Shown: in pieces, positions 16,432 to 26,000 of the stretch
Numbering within the stretch: position 1 is the stretch's first letter
Layout of the letters: each line of letters opens with the position of its first letter
NCBI RefSeq assembly: GCF_039904985.1
Contig: NZ_CP157005.1
Location: forward strand, 3,429,501-3,493,500
Direction: 5' to 3'
From: Methylomonas sp. AM2-LC
GTDB taxonomy: Bacteria; Pseudomonadota; Gammaproteobacteria; Methylococcales; Methylomonadaceae
Length of the DNA stretch: 64,000 nucleotides
Made by a program: the position numbers and the translations under genes
Notes under the pieces: generated by a model
Database searches by the model: none
What the model saw: only the letters and a program-made list of their open reading frames with translations
What the model was told of the DNA's origin: nothing

Positions 16432-17397
16432 TTAGTCTTTACCAAAAATAATCGCGTCGGGGTGTTGTTGCAGGTAATCAGATAACTCTTTAGTAGAGCG
16501 TGCCGCATCACGTAAAGCCACCAGCGATTGCCACAAGGGAGCCTCCGGCGCAGCCAAGGCTGAAAATGCATTCAGGGAATGATTGGATTCAATCAACAGA
16601 GTGTTGGCAGTATCAAGGGTCTTTTCGGTGGAAAGCAAAACGGGCCTTGTATCACGAGAAAATTGCCGCACTAAGGTCCGGGTATCAAGCACAGTCAAAT
16701 TTAAATTAGCAACCAGTTTTTCTGTTTCGAGCAGGGTTTTCTGCAAAGCAATACGATCCTGTTTAACATCTTCCGAAGTGCTTATCTCACGAAATGCCTT
16801 TAAAGTGGCTGACAAATCGGTAGCGATGGCTTCCAGGGGTAACTGCCGAAATTTGGTCATCAGCTCTTCAGCTGTATTTAAAATTTTATCCTCAGTGGTT
16901 TGTACCGCAGGGAGTTCCACCAGATTTTTGTATTTGAATGTTGATAATTTAAGCGCGTCATGTCGATGAAAACTAAATTCCACATACAACAACCCAGTGA
17001 GTAAGCTTTGCGTTTTCAATTGTGCTTTCAAGCCTGCATCAATTAACAATTGCATGGTTTGCTGGCTATCATGACTAGAGCTGGTCTCTAGTAAGGGCTG
17101 CTGTATAGCATTCTGCATCAAGGCCTGATCAATCTGAATCACAACAGGTTTAATGATATGCGATACATTTTGATCAAATTCCAAAGCGATTTCTGAAACC
17201 ATACCAATCTGTACACCTTCCAAAGTGACAGGCGCACCAATTTTTAGACCATTTAAAGCTGAATCGAAAAAAATAACGTATTCATTTTTTTGTTTAAGCA
17301 ACTGCCCACCGCCAAAAATCAGAACGGCGGCGATAGCCAGTAGCAATGAGCCCGTTAAAAAAGCGCCAATGACGTAGGGGTTTACGGGTTTACTCAT
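16432..17397 (-). CDS. MlaD-family MCE-domain protein
   Basis: Periplasmic substrate-handling subunit of an MCE lipid transporter. An N-terminal membrane anchor (about residues 9-30, VIGAFLTGSLLLAIAAVLIFG) is followed by one MCE domain (about 38-115, with SALNGLKIGAPVTLEGVQIG). A long helical region to residue 321 would form the hydrophobic needle of this group. It is longer than MlaD (183 residues) and closer to the PqiB/YebT-like or mycobacterial style with a helical tail. It is the last gene of a three-gene operon, starting 3 bases after the ATPase gene stops. Confidence 0.85.
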   Translation of the reverse strand: MSKPVNPYVIGAFLTGSLLLAIAAVLIFGGGQLLKQKNEYVIFFDSALNGLKIGAPVTLEGVQIGMVSEIALEFDQNVSHIIKPVVIQIDQALMQNAIQQPLLETSSSHDSQQTMQLLIDAGLKAQLKTQSLLTGLLYVEFSFHRHDALKLSTFKYKNLVELPAVQTTEDKILNTAEELMTKFRQLPLEAIATDLSATLKAFREISTSEDVKQDRIALQKTLLETEKLVANLNLTVLDTRTLVRQFSRDTRPVLLSTEKTLDTANTLLIESNHSLNAFSALAAPEAPLWQSLVALRDAARSTKELSDYLQQHPDAIIFGKD

Positions 17398-17400
17398 CAG

Positions 17401-18189
17401 CTACTCGTCTCTGTTATGCGCATGATTATAGTTCCCAGTTGTTTGATCGCGGGTCAAAAAGCGTTGGACTTTAGGGTCCTTAGACTCAGCCAACAATTGT
17501 TGCGGTGGTCCACTAGCAATAATGGTTTTAGTTTCGCTGTCCAGAAATATTGAGTTATCGCCAATAGCGAGAATACTGTCTAATTCGTGTGTGACCATTA
17601 CAATGGTGGCTCCTAAATGATCACGTAGATTACGGATCAAGTCATCCATCAATTTGGCTGTAATCGGGTCCAGACCTGCTGAGGGTTCATCAAAAAATAA
17701 CATTTCTGGATCCAAAGCCATAGCCCTGGATAAACCAGCGCGCTTTAGCATGCCGCCACTAAGTTCCGCTGGATAATAGTCGCCAAAGCCAGCCAACCCA
17801 ACCAGAGCCAGTTTATACTCAACAATGTCACGAATCCTTTCTGCATCCAGTTTGGTATGTTCAGTGAGCGGAAGAGCCACGTTTTCTGCTAGGGTCATGG
17901 AACTTAATAAAGCACCACTTTGAAATAACACCCCAGTATGACGTAATAGCTGTTGCCGCTCTTCTGGGGTAACAGACCACAGATTTTCTGTTCCGTAAAA
18001 CACATCGCCTATGGCTGGACGCAATAAACCAATAAGATGCATTAATAACGTACTTTTACCACAACCACTACCGCCCATAATGATAAAAATATCGCCACGA
18101 TTAATGGTGAAATTAAGACTTTTCTGAATTACCACCTCGCCATAAACCATGCTTAGATTTTTAATAGTTAGGCAGGCAGTCTTTGTCAT
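17401..18189 (-). CDS. MlaF-family ABC transporter ATPase
   Basis: ATP-binding subunit of the MCE transporter, 262 residues. Walker A is MGGSGCGKSTLL, the signature is LSGGMLKRAGLSRA, Walker B is MLFFDEP and the switch His lies in VMVTHEL. The ABC signature LSGGM (instead of LSGGQ) is usual for the Mla group. It follows the permease gene by 2 bases and precedes the MCE gene by 3, so the three are tightly coupled. No MlaB or MlaC gene follows. Confidence 0.9.
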   Translation of the reverse strand: MTKTACLTIKNLSMVYGEVVIQKSLNFTINRGDIFIIMGGSGCGKSTLLMHLIGLLRPAIGDVFYGTENLWSVTPEERQQLLRHTGVLFQSGALLSSMTLAENVALPLTEHTKLDAERIRDIVEYKLALVGLAGFGDYYPAELSGGMLKRAGLSRAMALDPEMLFFDEPSAGLDPITAKLMDDLIRNLRDHLGATIVMVTHELDSILAIGDNSIFLDSETKTIIASGPPQQLLAESKDPKVQRFLTRDQTTGNYNHAHNRDE

Positions 18190-18191
18190 TT

Positions 18192-19334
18192 TTAAATGCC
18201 CAGCCGATTAGAAAGCATAGTCATGATGGCATCAGCAATGACAATAAACACAATACCGGTCACAACCGCAGAGGTGGTCGTTTCTCCCACCGCAGAAGCA
18301 CTGCGTCCGCATTGCATGCCACGCAGACAACCCGCCATTGCAATCAGTAAGCCATAAACCGAGCATTTGACCACCCCCATAGCAATATCTTTAAGATGCA
18401 CGGCGGCCATGGTGCGATCCAGATATTGCACCAAGGGAGTATCGAAGAAGCTGATTGTCACCATCGCCCCCCCTGCTATCCCCATAAAATCGGCATAGAG
18501 ACAGAGCATGGGTAACATTAACGTTAGTGCCAACATGCGTGGTAACACCAAAAAAGTCATCGGTTGGAAACCCATCGTTTTTAAGGCATCAATTTCGCTA
18601 TTCACCTGCATGGAACCCAACTCTGCTGCAAAGGTGGAACTACTGCGCCCGGTCATAATAATTGCTGCCATTAAGCCCCCCATATCCCGCGACATACCCA
18701 AACCCACCATATCGGCTATATAAATTTCTGCGCCGAACAACGCCAGTTGCACTGCGCCCACAAAAGCCAGAATCATGCCAATCAAGACACTAATCAAGGT
18801 AATAATGGGCAAAGCAGCGGGGCCGCATTGCATGATATACAACCAAAAATCCTGCAGCCGAAAATGGGCTTTGCCACGTATCCAGGCTAAAAAACTTAAA
18901 GCCAACTCGCCCATAAACAGCATGATTGACTGTGCGTCTTTAGCACCACGTAAAGCTAAATTACCAAAGCTTACCAAGAATTGTTTCTGTTCATTTTGAT
19001 GTTTTGTATCTGTCCGTTCTGGAACGGCATACACTAAACTTAACAAACCTTGAATGCCTGCTGGCAAGGTAGAGGTATCCACACTTATGTGCAGTTTTGC
19101 ACAGTGATTAATCAAACGGATTAGTTCTGTCATTAACAAACTATCCCATTGGCCAAGTTTTACGGTAGAGAACACTAAGCATTTAATGGCGCTAGCATTA
19201 TCCAGCTGTGTATAGACGGCTTGTGACGCCGGAATGTGTGCCCGCATCACCCAGTCACCTACAAAGGCGGCTTCCAAGTTATTTTCTTTAACGCTGACCT
19301 GGATTACACACGGAACTGTTGCTGTATTAATCAT
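18192..19334 (-). CDS. MlaE-family permease with N-terminal STAS domain
   Basis: Integral membrane subunit of the MCE transporter, about 380 residues from the ATG at 19334. Residues 1-110 form an MlaB-like STAS domain fused to the permease. The remaining part is the MlaE domain with five to six spans and the conserved PAALPIITLISVLIGMILAF and SRDMGGLMAAIIMTGRSSSTFAAELG motifs. The fusion explains the absence of a separate mlaB gene. The frame is open to a TTG at 19403, but those 23 residues are unlike the family and the ATG at 19334 has a GGA 8 bases upstream. Confidence 0.85.
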   Translation of the reverse strand: MINTATVPCVIQVSVKENNLEAAFVGDWVMRAHIPASQAVYTQLDNASAIKCLVFSTVKLGQWDSLLMTELIRLINHCAKLHISVDTSTLPAGIQGLLSLVYAVPERTDTKHQNEQKQFLVSFGNLALRGAKDAQSIMLFMGELALSFLAWIRGKAHFRLQDFWLYIMQCGPAALPIITLISVLIGMILAFVGAVQLALFGAEIYIADMVGLGMSRDMGGLMAAIIMTGRSSSTFAAELGSMQVNSEIDALKTMGFQPMTFLVLPRMLALTLMLPMLCLYADFMGIAGGAMVTISFFDTPLVQYLDRTMAAVHLKDIAMGVVKCSVYGLLIAMAGCLRGMQCGRSASAVGETTTSAVVTGIVFIVIADAIMTMLSNRLGI

Positions 19335-19437
19335 GCCATTTTCCAGATCACTTAAACTCTCCTGATCAGTCAGTTGCCCAACTGCCGTAGCTATGATTAG
19401 CAACGCTAAATCTGACTAAGTTGCGGCCCATCATTAC

Positions 19438-19461
19438 CCCGATTACTTCTCGCTAATCGGG
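19438..19461 (-). terminator. Hairpin between the lmo0937-like gene and the MCE operon
   Basis: CCCGATTA and TAATCGGG form a perfect 8-bp stem with an 8-base loop. It begins 4 bases after the stop of the small membrane gene. No T tract follows, so termination may be partial. Confidence 0.5.
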
Positions 19462-19465
19462 ACTA

Positions 19466-19615
19466 CTAGAGCACACGACGTCCTTGAATAATACGTAGAA
19501 TAATCATGATGACTGCAATTACCAGCAAAATGTGAATAAAACCACCAAGGGTGTATGCGGAAACCAAACCCAGCAACCAGAGGATAATTAAAACAGTAGC
19601 AATTGTTTCAAGCAT
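19466..19615 (-). CDS. Lmo0937-family small membrane protein
   Basis: A 49-residue protein, MLETIATVLIILWLLGLVSA then YTLGGFIHILLVIAVIMI and RIIQGRRVL. Two hydrophobic spans around the YTLGGFIHI turn and the basic RxIQGRR end are the family signature. It is too short for usual gene finders. Function is unknown; relatives occur with CsbD, DUF3309 and other stress genes, as here. Confidence 0.85.
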   Translation of the reverse strand: MLETIATVLIILWLLGLVSAYTLGGFIHILLVIAVIMIILRIIQGRRVL

Positions 19616-19727
19616 GATATTTTTTCCATTCGTATACTTAATGACATTGCAAGGTTTTCCAAATTATTCATATCATGGCTACGCATAAAAATTGATATTA
19701 ATCCATCGAAACCAAACGGGGTTAGCT

Positions 19728-19913
19728 TTACATGTCTTCTTTAACATCCTTGAGATGATGTTTGAGATCGGCAAAATTGGTAGCTACCTTACTGGCACGG
19801 TTTTGGCGGTTACTTTTTTGCTCCATGGCATTATCTTCAAACAACATATCAGCCCTAAGCTTGGTTTTGCCTTTATTGGCTTGGTAGCGGTCTTTTATTT
19901 GATCTTCGTACAT
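19728..19913 (-). CDS. Small charged protein, no family recognised
   Basis: A 61-residue hydrophilic protein, MYEDQIKDRYQANKGKTKLR then ADMLFEDNAMEQKSNRQNRA and a lysine-rich tail. The ATG at 19913 follows TTTGGGGAAG with 3-4 bases of spacing, a fair ribosome site. Amino acid composition is that of a real soluble stress-type protein and not of a random frame. The opposite strand has an 80-codon hydrophobic frame over the same bases, which I consider a shadow. Confidence 0.55.
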   Translation of the reverse strand: MYEDQIKDRYQANKGKTKLRADMLFEDNAMEQKSNRQNRASKVATNFADLKHHLKDVKEDM

Positions 19914-20051
19914 GATCTTCCCCAAATGTGGTGATTTGCCAGAGCCAGTGAGAGTTCGCGCTCATTTAAAACAATACAGGTAAGCTTGACCTAAGTCAGT
20001 ACGACAACACACATTAGCTGCTGCCAAGTGCAACACTCGATATTGTGCTGT

Positions 20052-23000
20052 TTATATGTCACCCAACACCACCCTTACCCGATGTACCTGACCGTCATCT
20101 TGCAAAGCTATACTATGTCCAGCAACCTCCTGCCCATCCAGTTCGATTCGGGCAATACCGCGAGATACAGCATTTGGATTTTCCACCTTAATGTCATAGC
20201 GGCTGGTTTTGTGCTGGTAACAAATACTGTATTCCGTCCAAGTTTTGGGAATACACGGACTTAAAATCAGTTGCTCGCCACGCACCTGAAAACCAAGTAC
20301 AAATTCCAATCCGGCACGGTAGAACCAGCCGGCCGCACCGGTGTACCAAGTCCAGCCGCCTCGGCGTACATGCGGTGGTTCAGCATAAATATCAGCCGCC
20401 AACACATAAGGTTCTACTTTATAGGCATACACTCCGGTACGCGTAGTGGTGCGTTTAATCGGATTTAACATACGTAACAGTTCCACAGCCTGATCACCCT
20501 CGCCCAGCATGGCAAACGCAATCACCGACCAGATAGCCGCATGCGTATATTGCCCGCCGTTCTCACGAACGCCAGGTGGGTAACCTTTGATATAACCGGG
20601 GTCGTGCTCTGTCTTGTTAAAAGGCGGCGTAAACAATAAAATTAAATCATCGCCATACCTTACCAAATATTCTTTCACCGACAGCATGGCACGTTCAGCG
20701 TGTTCGGAATTAGCAACGCCTGAGATCACCGCCCAACTTTGCGCGATGGAATCGATCCGGCATTCAGCATTGGCCGCGGAACCCAAGGGCGTACCATCAT
20801 CAAAAAAGGCACGCCGATACCAGGCGCCATCCCAACTGGCGGTTTCGATAGCGAGCTGCATGAGACCCACATGTTTACGCCAGCGCTCGGCAGTTTCTAA
20901 TTCGCCCTGCGCATCAACATGTTCGATAAATTCAGCAATGGTCGTCATCAAAAACCACGCTAACCAGACACTTTCTCCCTTACCCTCGTAGCCGACACGA
21001 TTCATACCATCATTCCAGTCGCCACTACCTATTAACGGCAAACCATGTTCGCCGATGCTCATACTAATATTCACAGCACGTACACAATGTTCGTATAGAG
21101 TCGCTTGCTGAGCTGACTGATCCGGTTGAAAATAATGATCTTCCCGTTCTGGCGCAAGTTCAGGACCCTCCAGAAAATGCAAAGGCGTATTGAGTATATT
21201 ACTATCGCCAGTGACTTTGATATAGTGCGTAACAGCATAGGGCAACCACAGTCTATCATCTGAGAAATGCGTTCTTACCCCGCGCCCGGTGGGCGGATGC
21301 CACCAATGTTGAACATCACCAGCTAAAAACTGCCGTTGTGCAGCATACAGTAGATGCTGACGCATCAAATCAGGGCGAGTAACCGCCAAAGCCATACAAT
21401 CCTGCAATTGATCTCGAAATCCAAAAGCCCCTCCCAGTTGATAAAAGCCCGCTCTGGCCCATAATCGACAACTTAACGTTTGGTAGAGCAGCCAGCGGTT
21501 TAAAAGCAGATCCAGCTCACGATCCGGGGTTTTAACCTGTACTTTTCCCAATATAGCCTGCCAGGAGTCCTGCACCAGCGTTAGAACGGTAACTGACTTG
21601 GTTTGACGATAATACTTGACCAGTTCTACTGCTTGTTCACGATCTTTGCCCTGCCCCAGCAGAAAAACGATTTCAATCTCGGCATGTGGCGCCAAATGAA
21701 TTACGGTTTGCAAAGCAGCGCACGGGTCTTGGCCTGCACTCAACCGATTCTTTAGAGTCTTGCCCCCCATCAAACCAGCAGGTGCGTCGAGACTACCATT
21801 ACGACCAATAAATTCGGTCCGATTGGCAGTCCAGCTAGTTTGCATGCCATTCAAATCCGCAAAGGCGACGCGTTGTCCAAAGTCAGCATCCCAAGGATTA
21901 CTGGCAAGTAGAGCACCAGTCTCCTCATCACGCTCAGAAAGGATATGCGTTGCTGTCACTGTGCGGTTGCTACCTAACACCCATTCTACATACGCAGTAA
22001 TTCTTAACTCTCGACTATGACCATTAATATTTTTTAGCGTTAAGCGCGAAATTTTGACCGGATCAACCGGGCTAACAAATTGTAATAACTCACTGTGTAT
22101 ACCGTGCGATGCATGCTCGAAACGACTATAGCCCTGACCATGACTAATCACATAACTGCTGTTATCGATACGAATGGGCAAAGCGGTGGGACACCAGACT
22201 TCTAAAGTCTGTTCATCGCGAATATAAAATATTTCACCCGAGGGATCACTGACCGGATCATTGGACCAAGGAGTCAATAGATTTTCACGGCTGTTCCCAG
22301 ACCATGTACAGGTAGCCCCGGTTTCAGTAACCATGAAACCAAAATCTGGATTAGCGATGACGTTAATCCAGGGCATGGGTGTCCATTGCCCTTTATCAAG
22401 GATAATGACGTATTCATTTCCCTCTTCTGTAAAGCCACCCAGACCATTAAAGAATTCCAGTGTCGGCAAAGTTAATGGTGAATTTTCAGTTTCTGCAACC
22501 CGCTGTTTGGGTACGATAAAGGCCGCTTGCGGGCGCGGATGTCTTAATAATTGTTCAGCCAAGCTACCACGATTACTGACCAGCACTGCTCGCGCGGCAG
22601 TTTTTAACAGTTGCAGCTCATCAGCGGAGAGCTGATCCAAGCGCAGAACGAAAATCGTACCTTGACTTACGTGTGCATGCGGTGTTGACCGCGACTGATT
22701 TTCACGCACCATATTTTCTATTAAGGTCTGTAAATCCTCAATATAGGAGATTTCTTTTTCGTTTAATATCACTAGATCGACACTAAGGCCTTTAATGCGC
22801 CAATACTCATGGGCGCATAATAATTGCTCTACAATACGGCGATCTTCAAGTTCTTTAACACGCAGCAAAACGATTGGCCGATCACCGGAAATACCATAAC
22901 GCCATAAGCGGGTAACATTCAAGGCATTATTAAGCGTCAATTTATTCATGGCGCGTAACGAAGGATCGGCATAAATCATACGATTAGCCAAATACTGAAA

Positions 23001-26000
23001 CAATTGCGCTTCTTCCGGTTTTGCATGCAAATGATGCAGTTGTACTTGTGCATGTGTCCAGGCTAAAGCCGAAACGCGTTCCCAAGCGACCGGATTGTGA
23101 TATTTAATCGCCAGTTCTTCTACTGCCTGCCGGGTTGGTGCAACCAGTGTCGTAAAGCTTAGATGTTCCGTTGCACCCGGTTCGAGAATCACTCGGGTGC
23201 GCAGACTAAAGATGGGATCGAGTACTGCACCAACCGTATTACTCAGCGGCCGACCATCCATAATGGCAACAGGTGCGCGCAGATTTTGTCCGCGCCCAAT
23301 AAAGCGGGCGCGGTCGGTTTCGTATTGCATACCGTTATGTGCTTGACTACCCGACAGGATATGCGCAGCCCAAATCTCAGGCTCTGTTGCCGTTCTTTGT
23401 CTGCGTTGCGCTAGCAAACCGTGGATGTGTGGTTTGTATTCCGTCTGTATAAATAGATTGGAAAAGGCCGGATGAGCAGTATCTGCGGATAGCGTGGTAA
23501 GCACAATCTCCGCATATGAGGTAATATCAATTTCCCGTGTATGCAAACTATTATTAGTCAAACTCAAACGCCGGATTTCTGCATCGTCTTCTGGTGAAAC
23601 CACGATTTCCAGATGGGTAAAAATACCATGATCACTACGTACAATACGTGCGCGATCTTCAACAAAATCGACTTCGTATCGGTCTGGAATGGCACAGGTT
23701 GGCTGGTAACCGGCTGACCAAACCTGACCATCGGCTACATCTCTCAGATAAAGGTAACTACCCCAGGCATCACGGGTTACATCTTCCCGCCAACGCGTTA
23801 CTGCCAGATTTCGCCACTGACTGTAACCCGATCCTGAACCGGTGATCATGACAGCATAATTGCCATTCGACAGTAGTTGCGTAGATGGGGTAGCAGACAT
23901 TGGCGATGGAGCACGTCGAATGGGGCTTTGTACTACTTCCTTAATTTCGGCCATGGCCTGGAACAAAGGTAAACTATTGGTGTCAGCGGTTCTCGGTACG
24001 CGCTCCTGTAATAATAAGTCTGCAGACTGAATTAAAGCGGCGTTATGAAAGCGATGTCGCATGGAGCCGTCATGAACTGTATTAGCAAAGGCAATTAACG
24101 ACATTCCCTGATGATGGGCCATATAGCATCGCACTATCGCTACCGTCTGACCTTCTTCGAGACGAATGGGGGTATAGTCCAGCGCTTCATAAAAACCATA
24201 AGCACCTAAAGCACCCTGCTTTTCTAAACGCTCAAAATTCTCGACTGCAGCATGTGGTAAATACATGGCCGCCAGGGCAGTAGCATAGGGTGCAATGACT
24301 CGATCTTCGCCCAGCCCCCGTTTCATACCCAAACCCGGTACGCCAAAAGCTGAATATTGATAAGTAAGAGCGATATCGCGACCATTGAAAGCGGATTCGG
24401 AAACTCCCCAGGGAATATTACATTCCTTACCGTATTCTATCTGGCGTTTAATTACCAATCGGCAAGTTTGATCCAGTAAACTGTAACGGGGTGTAAAGGT
24501 AACCAAAGACGGCATCAGATATTCGAACATCGAACCTGACCAGGACAGTAACACGGTACCATGCGCAGCGCGGGTAACACGGCGACCCAAATGAAACCAG
24601 TGGTTGCTTGGAACCTCGCGCTTGGCAATGGCAATCAGGCTGGCAAGTCGCGCTTCAGAAGCCAGAAGATCGTAGTAACTAGGATCAATTATACCTTCAA
24701 TTACACGATAACCAATAGAAAACATGTGGCGTTCACTATCATAAAGAAAGCGAAAATCCATGGCATGAAATAACGCTTCCAACAATACGATCATATTCTG
24801 CAAACGATTAACAAGCCCTGTCACCTGTTCGACAGCACGCCGCAATTTAGCCAGTGCTTTCAGGTCTGACAATGGCGCTGGGTTTGCCAACTGTATAACT
24901 GCCTGTGCTTGTGAATAAAAGCTAGCTAACTCTTGCAACGGTATATCCAAAGTAGCTTGTTTCCACCACGCTGTAACAGGATCGACTGAACTGGAGAGTG
25001 GTAGTATATTGTCAAACTGACGAGTACAATTTATCCAAGGTAACAGATTGTCTATATCGCGCGCATGTGAACGCACATCTTTGCATAGCAAGCCTGCCCA
25101 GATCAGCACTTCACTGTCTTCGCTATCCCCACGCTCGGCAGCATAGGCTGTCGCCATATCCATCAAATTGTCGGCAGCGATCGGCAGTTGCCGCCATAAC
25201 TCACTCCAACTTTGCGCATCAAATGCCTGCGTCTGTAACAAATCACCCAACACCTGCGTTTTTTGGCGTAACTCTTTGAGAGTCACATTCTGCGTTCTGC
25301 GATTATCACTGATTTGCGCCAATTGTTTACTAAGCAGAGTATGCACATCTATCAAACCTGGCAAAGCTCGGGAAAGCGTCAATGGACTACGCAAGGTTTC
25401 CCGACACGTTTCTATCAAGGTGAGCAAATGCCCAGCCAGATTACCGCTGTCGACGGTTGAGATGTAAGCGGGCTGAAGAATATTTAAATTACTGGTATCG
25501 TACCAATTGTAAAAATGGCCATTGAGCCTTGGTAAACTCTGCAGAGTAGTCAAGGTGGCTTCCAAACGCTCCACGCTGTCAAGCAGGCCAATCCAGCCAA
25601 AATCGCGAGCAGCCACTACAGATAACAAATAGAGTCCGAAATTAGTCGGGGAACTGCGATGAGCTATCACTCCTTGCGGATCTTCCTGATAATTATCCGG
25701 CGGTAAAAAGTGTTCCTGTGCCGTGACAAAGGTGGTGAAGAATCGCCATATACGTCTGCCGATCAAACGCAGTTTTTGTTCATCATCCCCATGCATTTCT
25801 TCCGTTCCATCCAGACTGGGCGGCAGACTCAAAATCCGCGCCACGATGGGTGCCAATAACCATAAGATTAAAATCGGAGCGGCATTCACTATGGCATCGG
25901 CATTAAACAGCCCTATTGCAAAAGCAACTACTAACACCACAGCAGTAGAGCGCCCCATGGGCAGAATGAGTTTTTTCAGGGCATGATCACTATTGTTCTT

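Noticed and set aside
19692..19934. 80-codon hydrophobic plus-strand frame
   Set aside because: It is opposite the small charged protein at 19728-19913, which has the better ribosome site and composition.
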